In this document: positions 23,672 to 31,738 of the stretch, in pieces
Position numbering within the stretch: the first letter of the stretch is position 1
Layout: the number at the start of each line of letters is the position of its first letter
DNA from: an uncultured Blautia sp.
GTDB lineage: Bacteria > Bacillota > Clostridia > Lachnospirales > Lachnospiraceae
Reading direction: 5' to 3'
DNA: 55,952 bases
NCBI GenBank assembly: GCA_934424575.1
Contig: CAKRXU010000016.1
Location: forward strand, 1 to 55,952
Made by a program: the position numbers and the translations under genes
Notes under the pieces: generated by a model
Databases searched by the model: none
Told to the model about the DNA's origin: nothing
Seen by the model: the letters and a program-made list of their open reading frames with translations, nothing else

Positions 23672-24577
23672 GTGGCTTATCAGAGTGTTTCACTGGACCA
23701 AGAACTTTTCATAAAAAGCATTTACACGATCCATTACTACGAATATCAGAATGATTTTCATTTTGACGGCGAACGCCACGACTTCTGGGAATTTCAGTGC
23801 GTGGACACCGGTGCTGCCGAGGTTGTTACAGACAATGGCTGCCACACCCTCTCCCGCGGTCAGGTGATCTTTCACCGCCCGAATGAATTTCACACACTGA
23901 AAGCTACAGGAAAAACTGCTCCAAGCATCATCGTGATCTCATTTTCCTGCGATTCGCCCTGTATGAAATTTTTTGAAAACAAGATACTCAAATTTTCAGA
24001 AACGGAACGGGGGATCCTCGGCCGCATCATCGCAGAAGCAAGAAACTGTTTTGCCACACCTCTGGATGATCCTTATCTGGAACAGATGATCAAGAAACCT
24101 GAGATTTCTTTTGGTTCCCAGCAGCTTCTGACACTTTACCTTGAGGAGCTTCTGATCCACGTGATCCGGCGTTATACGATCGCACATTATTCCGCTTCTG
24201 CCGGGATCTACGATCCCTGCCAGACAACTTCTGATACCTGCCGCAAGATCATCCACTACCTGGAACAGCATGTCCGGGAAACCCTGACGATCCAGGATAT
24301 CTCAAGGAACAATATGATCGGGCGCTCACAGCTGCAGAAACTTTTTCGCGAAGAATATCAGTGTGGTGTGATCGAATTTTTCTCACGGATGAAAATCGAC
24401 TTTGCCAAGCAGCTTATCCGGGAAAATGAGATGAACTTTACGCAGATCTCAGATTTCCTGAGTTATTCTTCTATTCACTATTTTTCCAGGCAGTTCAAGA
24501 AGCTGTCCGGAATGACACCGACGGAATACGCCACTTCTATCAAAGCACTGTCTGAACGCCCACAGCGTCAGAATTAA
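23672..24577 (+). CDS. AraC family transcriptional regulator
   Basis: A 301-residue regulator: an N-terminal cupin-like sensor (about residues 20-95, with HDFWEFQCVDTG and GQVIFHRPNEFH), a linker, and a C-terminal AraC DNA-binding domain (about 195-295) with two HTH motifs, the second ending SIHYFSRQFKKLSGMTPTEY. It starts with GTG after a strong AAAGGAGGG site. It lies divergent from the kinase/nucleotidyltransferase operon and 65 bp upstream of nagB, so it may control both. The ligand is likely a sugar but cannot be named. Confidence 0.92.
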   Translation: MAYQSVSLDQELFIKSIYTIHYYEYQNDFHFDGERHDFWEFQCVDTGAAEVVTDNGCHTLSRGQVIFHRPNEFHTLKATGKTAPSIIVISFSCDSPCMKFFENKILKFSETERGILGRIIAEARNCFATPLDDPYLEQMIKKPEISFGSQQLLTLYLEELLIHVIRRYTIAHYSASAGIYDPCQTTSDTCRKIIHYLEQHVRETLTIQDISRNNMIGRSQLQKLFREEYQCGVIEFFSRMKIDFAKQLIRENEMNFTQISDFLSYSSIHYFSRQFKKLSGMTPTEYATSIKALSERPQRQN

Positions 24578-24642
24578 TATTTATGAGGGTAAAAACTATA
24601 TAAAAATACAATTGTCCTTAATTGGACGGGGGAGGACTTACC

Positions 24643-25374
24643 ATGCAGATCTGCAAAGTAAAGAATTATCAGGAACTCAGCCGCAAAGCTGCCAATCTCA
24701 TCGCAGCCCAGATCACTCTGAAACCAGACAGCGTTCTTGGTCTGGCCACCGGCTCTTCACCGATCGGCACTTATGACCGCCTTGTAGAAATGTACCAGGA
24801 CGGCGACCTGGATTTTTCACAGATCACCACTGTAAATCTTGATGAATATAAGGGACTTCCAGGTTCCCATGAACAGAGCTATCGTTATTTCATGAATACG
24901 CATCTTTTCCACCGCGTGAACATCTCTTATGACAATACTTATGTTCCGGATGGTACGGAAACTGACAGCGAAAAGTGCTGCCAGGCCTACAACGAACTGA
25001 TCCACCGCGTCGGACCGGCTGACATCCAGCTTCTTGGTCTCGGTCACGACGGTCACATTGGCTTCAACGAACCATCCGACCATTTTGAAGATGAGACACA
25101 CTGTGTTGACCTCACTGAAACAACGATCCAGGCAAATAAGCGTTTCTTTGCCAGCGAAGAAGATGTTCCTCGTCAGGCATACACCATGGGGATCGGAACC
25201 ATCATGCGCTGCCATAAGCTGCTCGTTCTTGTCAGCGGCAAGGATAAGGCCGCGATCCTGAAACAGGTGATCCAGGGACCTGTCACACCAGAAGTTCCCG
25301 GATCTATCCTTCAGTTCCATCCGAACTGCACGATCATCGCCGATGAAGCAGCTCTCTCCGAGATGGATCTTTGA
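24643..25374 (+). CDS. nagB: Glucosamine-6-phosphate deaminase
   Basis: Converts glucosamine 6-phosphate to fructose 6-phosphate and ammonia, the entry of amino sugars into glycolysis. The 243-residue protein has GLATGSSPIGTYDRL, NLDEYKGL with the acidic active-site residue, and LGLGHDGHIGFNEP containing the catalytic Asp-His-Glu set. The start at 24643 is chosen because GGGGGAGG lies 7 bp before it; seven more upstream codons are open. It follows the AraC regulator on the same strand. A deacetylase (nagA) is not in the window. Confidence 0.95.
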   Translation: MQICKVKNYQELSRKAANLIAAQITLKPDSVLGLATGSSPIGTYDRLVEMYQDGDLDFSQITTVNLDEYKGLPGSHEQSYRYFMNTHLFHRVNISYDNTYVPDGTETDSEKCCQAYNELIHRVGPADIQLLGLGHDGHIGFNEPSDHFEDETHCVDLTETTIQANKRFFASEEDVPRQAYTMGIGTIMRCHKLLVLVSGKDKAAILKQVIQGPVTPEVPGSILQFHPNCTIIADEAALSEMDL

Positions 25375-25405
25375 TTTCGCCTTCAAATTTATTTCTTTTA
25401 CAACG

Positions 25406-25451
25406 CACAAAAATGGAGCCAGTCTGTCAAAAGACCAGCTCCATTTTTGTG
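25406..25451. terminator. Bidirectional terminator overlapping the phoR 3' end
   Basis: A perfect 14-bp stem, CACAAAAATGGAGC (25406-25419) with GCTCCATTTTTGTG (25438-25451). The phoR stop codon (25427-25429) lies in the loop and the last codons form one arm. It serves convergent nagB and phoR. Confidence 0.9.
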
Positions 25452-26758
25452 CCCTGTCCCGGTTCGCTGTCCAGGACGATCTCTGCGTTATGAAGGATCG
25501 CGCCGTGCTTTACGATTGAAAGTCCAAGCCCTGTTCCACCGGTTTCACGGGAATGACTCTTGTCCACCCTGTAGAATCGTTCAAAGATCCTCTTCTGCTC
25601 TTCTTTCGGGATACCGATACCATTATCCTCCACACGGTAATATGGATGGCTTCCTCTCTGCCCTACAAAAATCTTTACGATTCCATCTTTATTCGTATAG
25701 CGCACTGCATTATCCGCAATATTGTACAGCATCTCATAGAGGACCTGTCGCACGCCCTCGACGGAAACTGACGCTCCCTCAAGCTGTAATTGAATATTCT
25801 TCTTTGATGCCGCACTGTCCAGATGAAGGACGATATCCTCTGACAGCTCATACAGATCCACCGGCTCAAACGGCATATCGCTGTCCTTCTCATCCAGCCT
25901 CGACAACTGGATGATATCTGTCACCAGTGTACTTAAACGGCTTGCCTCGTGGTAGATCCTTCCGGAAAACTCCTGTATCTTGTCTCCCGGAACCATCCCG
26001 TTCATCATCAGCTCCGCATAACCGGAGATCGACATCAACGGTGTCTTAAGCTCGTGAGAAACATTCGCAGAAAATTCCCTGCGGACAGCCTCTGCCTCCT
26101 TGAGCTCTTCCATCTGTTTCGCGATCTGGTGGTTCTGTTCATCTACACGCTCCAGAAGAGGTCGCAGTTCCTCATAACGGACTTCTCCAAGCGGATGTTC
26201 CAGATCCAGTGTATTGATCGGCTCGATCAGGTCCTGTGTCTGTTTCCGGACAAGGATAAATGCCAGCACCAGAATCAGAAGCAAAAGCGCACCAAAAAGT
26301 GCCGAACTGGAGACCATTGTCGAAAAGACACTGTCTGTCGTTCTTCCCACACGGAGGATATCTCCATTGGAAAGTTTCACCGCACAGTAAAAATTCTGCT
26401 TTGAAAGTGTCTCTGAATAACGCATAGTCTCCGCATAGCCTTCTTTTTCTGCCTGAATAAATTCCGGACGGTTGCTGTGATTGGCAAGCTCCGTCGGATT
26501 TTCCAGTGAATCAAACAAAACATTTCCTTCACTGTCCAGAAGTGTGATACGGGCAGCGGAAGCTTTGCCAAGATCCTTGTCCAGATAGGATTCGCCCATC
26601 TTTTCTACACTGTCCTGGATGTATTTTGTACTGTCCCGGACGCTCTGCTTCAGATCTTCATTATACTTGCTGTACATGACCAGACTCGCTGCAAGGAATG
26701 TCATAAGCACTGACAGGACTACGAGCAGACAGGTATGGTTTAATATCTTTTTTCTCAT
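25427..26758 (-). CDS. phoR: PhoR-like sensor histidine kinase
   Basis: A 443-residue membrane kinase: segment near residues 8-28, extracytoplasmic sensor domain to about 148, second segment about 150-172, then dimerisation/phosphoacceptor domain with ANVSHELKTP (His235) and an ATPase domain with NIADNAVRY (N box), VEDNGIGIP (G1), FERFYRVDKS (F box) and GGTGLGLSI (G2). It begins 2 bp after the phoB-like regulator and lies downstream of the phosphate transporter, so phosphate sensing is the likely role. Its 3' end forms part of a terminator. Confidence 0.9.
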   Translation of the reverse strand: MRKKILNHTCLLVVLSVLMTFLAASLVMYSKYNEDLKQSVRDSTKYIQDSVEKMGESYLDKDLGKASAARITLLDSEGNVLFDSLENPTELANHSNRPEFIQAEKEGYAETMRYSETLSKQNFYCAVKLSNGDILRVGRTTDSVFSTMVSSSALFGALLLLILVLAFILVRKQTQDLIEPINTLDLEHPLGEVRYEELRPLLERVDEQNHQIAKQMEELKEAEAVRREFSANVSHELKTPLMSISGYAELMMNGMVPGDKIQEFSGRIYHEASRLSTLVTDIIQLSRLDEKDSDMPFEPVDLYELSEDIVLHLDSAASKKNIQLQLEGASVSVEGVRQVLYEMLYNIADNAVRYTNKDGIVKIFVGQRGSHPYYRVEDNGIGIPKEEQKRIFERFYRVDKSHSRETGGTGLGLSIVKHGAILHNAEIVLDSEPGQGTKMELVF

Positions 26759-26760
26759 TT

Positions 26761-27429
26761 TTATGCTCCGATCCGGTAGCCTACGCCTCGAACCGTCTCG
26801 ACCAGATTTCCGGCTTCCCCAAGCTTCTGTCTCAGGGTACGGACATGTACATCGACTGTCCTCGTCTCACCGTCAAAATCATATCCCCATACATGGCAGA
26901 GGATCTGATTTCTCGTCATGACCAGTCCCTTGTTTTCCATCAGATACTGAAGAAGTTCAAATTCCTTACGTGTCAGTTCGATCTTTTCGCCCTTCCAGCA
27001 GACTTTGTGCTTTCCGACAGACAGTGTCAGATCCTGACATTTCAGTTCTTTGTCGTCCTCCTGTCTGGAACAGCGGCGCAGGACCGCCTTTACTCTGGCG
27101 ACAAATTCCATCATTCCAAAAGGTTTTGTGATATAATCATCGGCTCCTGCTTCCAGCCCGCGGACCTTGTCAAATTCGGCTTCTTTTGCCGTGACCATGA
27201 TCACCGGGATATTTTTGGTCTCCTGTGAAGCTTTGAGCCGTTCGAGAATGCTGTATCCGTCTTCCCCCGGAAGCATGATGTCCAGAAGGATAAGATCCGG
27301 GAGTTCTTCTTTAAGAAGTGCCCGGAGTTCTTTCCCATTCGACACACCCTTTGCTGAAAATCCTGTCGTTTCCAGGGTATAGATCAAAAGCTCTCTGATA
27401 TTTCTTTCATCTTCTACACAATAGATCAT
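26761..27429 (-). CDS. phoB: PhoB/PhoP-like OmpR-family response regulator
   Basis: A 222-residue regulator with a receiver domain (acidic VEDE near the start; phosphoacceptor Asp50 in LLDIMLPGEDGYS; VMVTAK threonine; YITKPFG lysine) and an OmpR-type winged helix (LTRKEFELLQYL; VRTLRQKLGE; VRGVGYRIG). It lies between nptA and the kinase gene in one leftward operon. A row of TTTACA-like boxes upstream of nptA fits binding by this protein, giving autoregulation of the operon under low phosphate. Confidence 0.92.
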   Translation of the reverse strand: MIYCVEDERNIRELLIYTLETTGFSAKGVSNGKELRALLKEELPDLILLDIMLPGEDGYSILERLKASQETKNIPVIMVTAKEAEFDKVRGLEAGADDYITKPFGMMEFVARVKAVLRRCSRQEDDKELKCQDLTLSVGKHKVCWKGEKIELTRKEFELLQYLMENKGLVMTRNQILCHVWGYDFDGETRTVDVHVRTLRQKLGEAGNLVETVRGVGYRIGA

Positions 27430-27487
27430 TCTGTTGTAACTGTTATTTCCCTTTCTGTCCGGAATCTGCCGTTACTGTGTGTATCTT

Positions 27488-29254
27488 TTACGGAAGTACA
27501 TACTCTCTCTGCAGTTCTTCCAGACGATTGTAATAGCCTTCATCTGGTTCGTTTTTGAGGCTCTCCAGATGACTGTGTGTATCATAAAGATTCTCTCTTA
27601 CCTGTGTTACGCAGACGCTGATGTTGGAACAATGGTCTGCGATACGTTCCAGACTGGTGATCAGGTCTGTGAGGATAAATCCCATCTCGATCGTACATTC
27701 TCCGGAACGCAGACGGTTGACATGGCGACGTTTCATCTCCCTGCTCAGCTCATCCACCATTTCTTCCAGAGGCTCTACATCACGGGTGAGGTTCATATCC
27801 TGCTTGTCGAATACGTCATATGCAGTATCTACGATCCTGCCGACTACACTGACCAGAACCTGAAGTTCCGTTCTGGCCTCCGGCGAGAAACTGAGATTCT
27901 TTTCGTGAAGCTCTCTTGCGGATTCCATAATATTTACCGCATGATCTGAGATACGCTCGAAATCACCGATGCAGTGAAGCATGATGGAAACGCTGTGGCT
28001 GTCCTTCTCGGAGAGGTCTTTGTTATTCAGCTTCACCAGATAAGTTCCCAGTTCATCCTCATAACGGTCTACTTTTGTCTCGATCTTCTGGACACGCTCT
28101 GCCTGCTCTTCCTCATAGTTACGGAGCAGTCCAAGCGAAATATCCAGAGCCTTGCGGGAATCACGCTCCATATGTCTTGCTGCATTTCTTCCCTGCTCTA
28201 CGGCAAAAGCCGGTTTTTCCAAAAATCTGGATTCCAGGATCATGAACTCCTGATCTTCCTTGCTGACTTCATCGGACTTGTCGTCACGGATCGTGAGACA
28301 GGCAAGTTTCACAAGAAGGTTAGAGAATGGAAGCCATGCAACCGTCGCTGTGATATTGAAGACACTGTGTGTGATCGCGATCGTTGCCGGTGTTGCCATC
28401 TGCGTCATAAATGGGAAATGTATCGCTGTATTGATAAGGTAAAACAGTGACATGAACACAACGGTTCCGATCAGGTTGAAGTACAGGTGGATCATCGCTG
28501 CTCTCTTTGCATTCTTGTTTGCACCGATCGCAGACAGAAGTGCTGTCACACAGGTACCGATGTTCTGTCCCATGATGATCGGGAATGCGGAACTGAACGG
28601 AACTGCTCCAGTCATACAGAGTGCCTGAAGGATACCGACAGATGCAGAAGATGACTGGATGATCGCAGTCAGGATCGTACCTGCAAGGATTCCTGCTACC
28701 GGGTTGGAAAATTTAAGGAGAAGTCCTGTAAATTCCGGTACATCCGCCAGAGGCTTTACTGCACCGCTCATGGATTCCATACCAAACATCAGCACTGCGA
28801 ATCCCAGAAGGATGGTTCCGATATCTTTCTTACGGGAGCTCTTGGTAAAAGTCAGAAGAATGATTCCAACCAGTGCCAGGACCGGTGAAAAAGAACTCGG
28901 TTTCAGAAGGCTGATAAAAAAGTTGCTGCTCTCAATTCCAGTAAGGCTCAGAAGCCAGGAAGTGATGGTAGTTCCGATATTCGCACCCATGATGATGCCG
29001 ACTGCCTGTGTCAGTTTCATGATTCCTGAGTTTACAAATCCGACTACCATAACGGTCGTTGCGGATGAGGACTGGATGACTGCTGTCACGCACATTCCGA
29101 GAAGTACTGCTTTCCATTTGCTTGAAGTTAAGTTTTCCAGGATCTGCTCCAGTTTACCTCCTGATACTTTTGCCAGACCATCGCCCATAACCTGCATTCC
29201 ATACAAAAACATGGCAAGACCGCCCAACAATGTTAATATGCTGAAAAAATCCAT
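27488..29254 (-). CDS. Na/Pi cotransporter family protein with PhoU-like domain
   Basis: A 588-residue transporter of the NptA/YjbB type, which moves phosphate with sodium. The N-terminal half has about eight membrane segments with two copies of the QSSSATT-like motif (VIQSSSATTVMVVG near residue 62 and IIQSSSASVGILQAL near 200), the family hallmark. From about residue 350 the protein is cytosolic and helical, with the acidic pattern of PhoU (HCIGDFERISDHAVNI; LERIADHCSNI). It is first in an operon with phoB and phoR. Several TTTACA boxes lie upstream of its start. Confidence 0.93.
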   Translation of the reverse strand: MDFFSILTLLGGLAMFLYGMQVMGDGLAKVSGGKLEQILENLTSSKWKAVLLGMCVTAVIQSSSATTVMVVGFVNSGIMKLTQAVGIIMGANIGTTITSWLLSLTGIESSNFFISLLKPSSFSPVLALVGIILLTFTKSSRKKDIGTILLGFAVLMFGMESMSGAVKPLADVPEFTGLLLKFSNPVAGILAGTILTAIIQSSSASVGILQALCMTGAVPFSSAFPIIMGQNIGTCVTALLSAIGANKNAKRAAMIHLYFNLIGTVVFMSLFYLINTAIHFPFMTQMATPATIAITHSVFNITATVAWLPFSNLLVKLACLTIRDDKSDEVSKEDQEFMILESRFLEKPAFAVEQGRNAARHMERDSRKALDISLGLLRNYEEEQAERVQKIETKVDRYEDELGTYLVKLNNKDLSEKDSHSVSIMLHCIGDFERISDHAVNIMESARELHEKNLSFSPEARTELQVLVSVVGRIVDTAYDVFDKQDMNLTRDVEPLEEMVDELSREMKRRHVNRLRSGECTIEMGFILTDLITSLERIADHCSNISVCVTQVRENLYDTHSHLESLKNEPDEGYYNRLEELQREYVLP

Positions 29255-29303
29255 AATGTTCTCCTTTGCTCAGATTTAATATGGTTTCATCATATTGACA
29301 TCG

Positions 29304-29342
29304 TGTAAAGTTCTCACCAGTTTTATGTTAAATCTTTGTAAA
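29304..29342 (-). promoter_or_regulatory. PHO box upstream of nptA
   Basis: Minus-strand hexamers TTTACA (29337-29342), TTAACA (29326-29331), CTGGTG (29315-29320, degenerate) and TTTACA (29304-29309) repeat every 11 bp. This fits the TT(A/T/C)ACA repeats bound by PhoP in Bacillus. A -10-like TATGAT (29289-29294) follows 9 bp downstream, with no usual -35 box, as expected of an activated promoter. Confidence 0.72.
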
Positions 29343-29387
29343 ATCGAATTTCACAGAAAAAAAACGCTTTTTGGCGGATTTTTTCTG

Positions 29388-29888
29388 TCAGAAGCTGCGG
29401 ATGTCTTCTCCTTCGTCCCCTGTCTTATCGATAGAGCGGATGCGCAGATAGTAGCTTACGTTTTCGTTCACCTGTACTTTGACTCTGTCGCCGACGCGGT
29501 GTCCTTTGAGGGCTTTGCCGATCGGGGATTCGATGCTGACACGGTTTTCCATGGAATTTCCGCGAATGGAAGTGACAAGTTTGTATTTCTCCACTTCGCC
29601 ATCTTCCTCGAATTCGACTTCTACGATATCGTCCATGCCCACTTCGTCGGATCTTGACGTATCCTCTACGACTTCTGCCGTCTTGAGCATTCTCTCCAGG
29701 TAACGGATCCTGCTCTCGTTCTGGTTCTTGTGTTTCTTTGCAGCGTAGTATTCGAAGTTCTCACTCAGGTCACCCTGTGCACGCGCTTCCTTGACCGCCT
29801 CGATGGCTTCCTTTCGGATGACAAGCTTACGGTGCTCGATCTCTTCTTCTATCTTTTCTACGTCTCTTTTGGTCAGTTTTTCTCTCAT
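29388..29888 (-). CDS. greA: Transcription elongation factor GreA/GreB family
   Basis: Rescues backtracked RNA polymerase by stimulating transcript cleavage. The 166-residue protein has the N-terminal coiled coil (LTKRDVEKIEEEIEHRK through the ARAQGDLSENFEYYAAK block whose acidic tip reaches the active site) and a C-terminal FKBP-like domain with VSIESPIGKALKGHRVGD. I prefer ATG at 29888 because AGGAG lies 8 bp before it; a GTG three codons earlier is too close to that site. It is a single gene with its own promoter. A second greA copy elsewhere would not surprise me. Confidence 0.9.
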   Translation of the reverse strand: MREKLTKRDVEKIEEEIEHRKLVIRKEAIEAVKEARAQGDLSENFEYYAAKKHKNQNESRIRYLERMLKTAEVVEDTSRSDEVGMDDIVEVEFEEDGEVEKYKLVTSIRGNSMENRVSIESPIGKALKGHRVGDRVKVQVNENVSYYLRIRSIDKTGDEGEDIRSF

Positions 29889-29909
29889 TGTTCTCACTCC
29901 TGATTCTGT

Positions 29910-29934
29910 GCCGCATCTTTAAAGCTGATGCGGC
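29910..29934 (-). promoter_or_regulatory. Hairpin in the greA leader
   Basis: GCCGCATC and GATGCGGC form a perfect 8-bp stem near the 5' end of the predicted greA transcript. The T-tract lies on the plus strand only, where no gene needs a terminator, so I read it as a 5' UTR hairpin. Confidence 0.5.
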
Positions 29935-29950
29935 TTTTTACTTTATCCCT

Positions 29951-29979
29951 AGTATACACGAATTTATGTTTTCGTACAA
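29951..29979 (-). promoter_or_regulatory. Promoter for greA
   Basis: Minus strand TTGTAC (29974-29979) and TATACT (29951-29956) with a 17-bp spacer, about 60 bp before the start codon. Confidence 0.75.
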
Positions 29980-29988
29980 TCTCACGTC

Positions 29989-30017
29989 AAAAAAAGAGAA
30001 GCCCGAAAGCTCCTCTT
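29989..30017 (-). terminator. Terminator of the yedE operon
   Basis: On the minus strand AGAGGAGC pairs with GGCTTCTCT across a short loop, followed by seven T residues; it lies just past the stop codon of the DUF3343 gene and upstream of the greA promoter. Confidence 0.85.
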
Positions 30018-30025
30018 AATGTCTC

Positions 30026-30268
30026 TTATTCTTCATCTGCATGATAGATACACACATATCCTGAGTCTTCGATCTGGACGATCTGTTCCACTTCTTCGTT
30101 TCGCTCCGGGAATTTCCCTTCTGCCTCGAAGCGGACACAGGTTCCGCAGGAAGAACTCAAGTCTCTTGGAACCGGCATTACAGCCGCCTCCAGATCCATC
30201 TTCTCACAGTTCTTCCGGTACTGGATCGCACCATAATGAGAATAAAACGTCGCAATATATTTCATCAT
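30026..30268 (-). CDS. DUF3343 protein (putative Se/S carrier-like)
   Basis: An 80-residue cytosolic protein of the DUF3343 family, which often lies beside YedE and TusA/YedF genes and is annotated as a putative selenium or sulfur carrier. The sequence shows YIATFYSHYGAIQYRKNC near the start and a Cys pair in SSSCGTCVRFE near residue 40 that could bind or carry the chalcogen. It overlaps the TusA-like gene by 4 bp and is last in the leftward operon. No enzymatic role has been shown that I know of. Confidence 0.8.
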   Translation of the reverse strand: MMKYIATFYSHYGAIQYRKNCEKMDLEAAVMPVPRDLSSSCGTCVRFEAEGKFPERNEEVEQIVQIEDSGYVCIYHADEE

Positions 30269-30471
30269 TTCTTTATCTTGAGCAGGAAATCGTCGCCCTG
30301 TTCTTCCACCTCGACCTGATATCCCTGATGGATCGCAAAACGGGAGACATTTTCTTTTGCCACTACGTTGTCTACCAGAACTTCATACTGCGCTTCTCTG
30401 GACGCCATGGCGTTTTTTGTCTGAATGACTGGTTCCGGGCAGGACAGCCCTCTTGCATCTACTCTTTTCAT
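30265..30471 (-). CDS. TusA/SirA/YedF-like sulfurtransferase
   Basis: A 68-residue TusA-family protein with the CPEP motif (GLSCPEPVIQTKNAM) near the start; the Cys carries persulfide or perselenide in characterised relatives. The remainder follows the two-layer fold pattern with YEVLVDNVVAKENVSRF. It lies between yedE and the DUF3343 gene, 13 bp after yedE, and has AAAGGAG before the start. In this context selenium delivery is more likely than tRNA thiolation, but the sequence alone does not decide. Confidence 0.88.
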   Translation of the reverse strand: MKRVDARGLSCPEPVIQTKNAMASREAQYEVLVDNVVAKENVSRFAIHQGYQVEVEEQGDDFLLKIKK

Positions 30472-30484
30472 AACTTCTCTCCTT

Positions 30485-31546
30485 TCAGGCTTCCTTTCGC
30501 ATGGAGTTGACCACGCCGATTACTGCTACAACAACGATTCCGATCACGACTGCAATCTTGCCGTTTGCTGTCGGACCATCTGCAGAAGATGCCAGACTGA
30601 AGTTGTGTGCAAAAGCAGCTCCCGCCATCAGACCAAGAACAGTTACCACAGAGTCGGTATTTCCCTCACCGGAGAGAATAAGCTGACGCATCGGGCATCC
30701 GCCGAGAAGGATACAGCCAAAACCGGCAAGATACATACCAAGTGCATTCCAGAGTCCATCTGTATGTGCGATCGGCTGACCGGCAAATCCCGGATGGAAA
30801 TATCCAAGTGCCACATTTACGATCAATGCACTGACAAGGATCGCAACGAAACCAAACAGAAGCTTGAACTCGCCAAACAGAACTGCATCACGGATTCCGC
30901 CGACCATACAGAGACGGGTTCTCTGTGCCAGGATACCAACGATCACCCCTGCTGCCAGTGAGATCAGGATTGCCGCATGTTTTGCTCCCGGACCACCTTC
31001 CGGCTCTGTGAAATGGATAAATGCCGGTGCTGCCACAAGAAGGATCAGCATCACGATCTGAACTGCAGGGAAAATACTTCCCTCAAGTTTCGGCATCTTG
31101 TAGGAACGCTTCAGAGTGTATCCTTTCTTGAGGAAGAATGTTCCTGTCAGGATACCTGCCGCGAAACCAACCAGGCCGAAGATGGCATTTCCGTCACCGC
31201 CTGCCAGACGCAGGATCATACGGAACGGACAGCCAAGGAACATCAGACATCCGATCATAACAAAAGCACCCAGGACAAATCTTGTCACCGGTGCAGAACC
31301 GCCTCTCGGACGGAACTCTTTGGTGATCAGTGACACGATGCATGCACCAAGCACAAGTCCGATGATCTCCGGACGGATGTACTGTACGGCTGCTGCGGAA
31401 TGAAGTCCGAGCGCACCTGTGGTATCACGGAGGAAGCAGGCAATACAGAATCCCATGTTTGCCGGATTTCCAAAGAATACCAGCATGGCTGCGATCACAC
31501 CGATGATCACGCCAGCCACAACAATTGTTGTTTTTTCTTTTTTCAT
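30485..31546 (-). CDS. yedE: YedE family putative selenium transporter
   Basis: A 353-residue inner-membrane protein with about ten membrane segments of the YeeE/YedE family. Conserved Cys motifs are visible: GFCIACFLRDT near the start, FLGCPFRMILRLAGGDGNA, and GGCPMRQLILSGEGNTDS near the end, two halves of an internal repeat. The family is annotated as a putative selenium (or thiosulfate-related) transporter. The start at 31546 has GGGAGG upstream; a longer frame to 31597 has none. It heads a leftward operon with the TusA-like and DUF3343 genes and is divergent from a cysteine desulfurase-like gene. Confidence 0.87.
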   Translation of the reverse strand: MKKEKTTIVVAGVIIGVIAAMLVFFGNPANMGFCIACFLRDTTGALGLHSAAAVQYIRPEIIGLVLGACIVSLITKEFRPRGGSAPVTRFVLGAFVMIGCLMFLGCPFRMILRLAGGDGNAIFGLVGFAAGILTGTFFLKKGYTLKRSYKMPKLEGSIFPAVQIVMLILLVAAPAFIHFTEPEGGPGAKHAAILISLAAGVIVGILAQRTRLCMVGGIRDAVLFGEFKLLFGFVAILVSALIVNVALGYFHPGFAGQPIAHTDGLWNALGMYLAGFGCILLGGCPMRQLILSGEGNTDSVVTVLGLMAGAAFAHNFSLASSADGPTANGKIAVVIGIVVVAVIGVVNSMRKEA

Positions 31547-31571
31547 TAGTGAATAACCTCCCTTTCTCTCA

Positions 31572-31597
31572 ATGCTGAAATTTTTTGGTATCAGCAT
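31572..31597. promoter_or_regulatory. Inverted repeat in the yedE leader
   Basis: ATGCTGA (31572-31578) and TCAGCAT (31591-31597) form a perfect 7-bp inverted repeat with a 12-base centre, just downstream of the predicted yedE transcription start. It may be an operator or RNA hairpin. The rest of the 192-bp divergent region is AT-rich. Confidence 0.45.
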
Positions 31598-31611
31598 ATT
31601 TTCTTTGTATT

Positions 31612-31641
31612 ATCATACCATTGTTGCGCATTTTTCACCAA
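31612..31641 (-). promoter_or_regulatory. Promoter for yedE operon
   Basis: Minus strand TTGGTG (31636-31641) and TATGAT (31612-31617) with an 18-bp spacer. The rightward desulfurase gene has a -10-like TATACT near 31700 without a good -35, which suits activation by the LysR protein. Confidence 0.55.
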
Positions 31642-31738
31642 TTAAATATAGCCGTATTTTATAGCTACTTATAGATAAAATTTATAAATTATGCTATACT
31701 CAGAACTATGATTTAATGAAAATATGTGAGGTAATCCT

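Noticed and set aside
29910..29940. Plus-strand intrinsic terminator before greA
   Set aside because: It has a T-tract on the plus strand, but no plus-strand gene ends there; treated as a greA leader hairpin.
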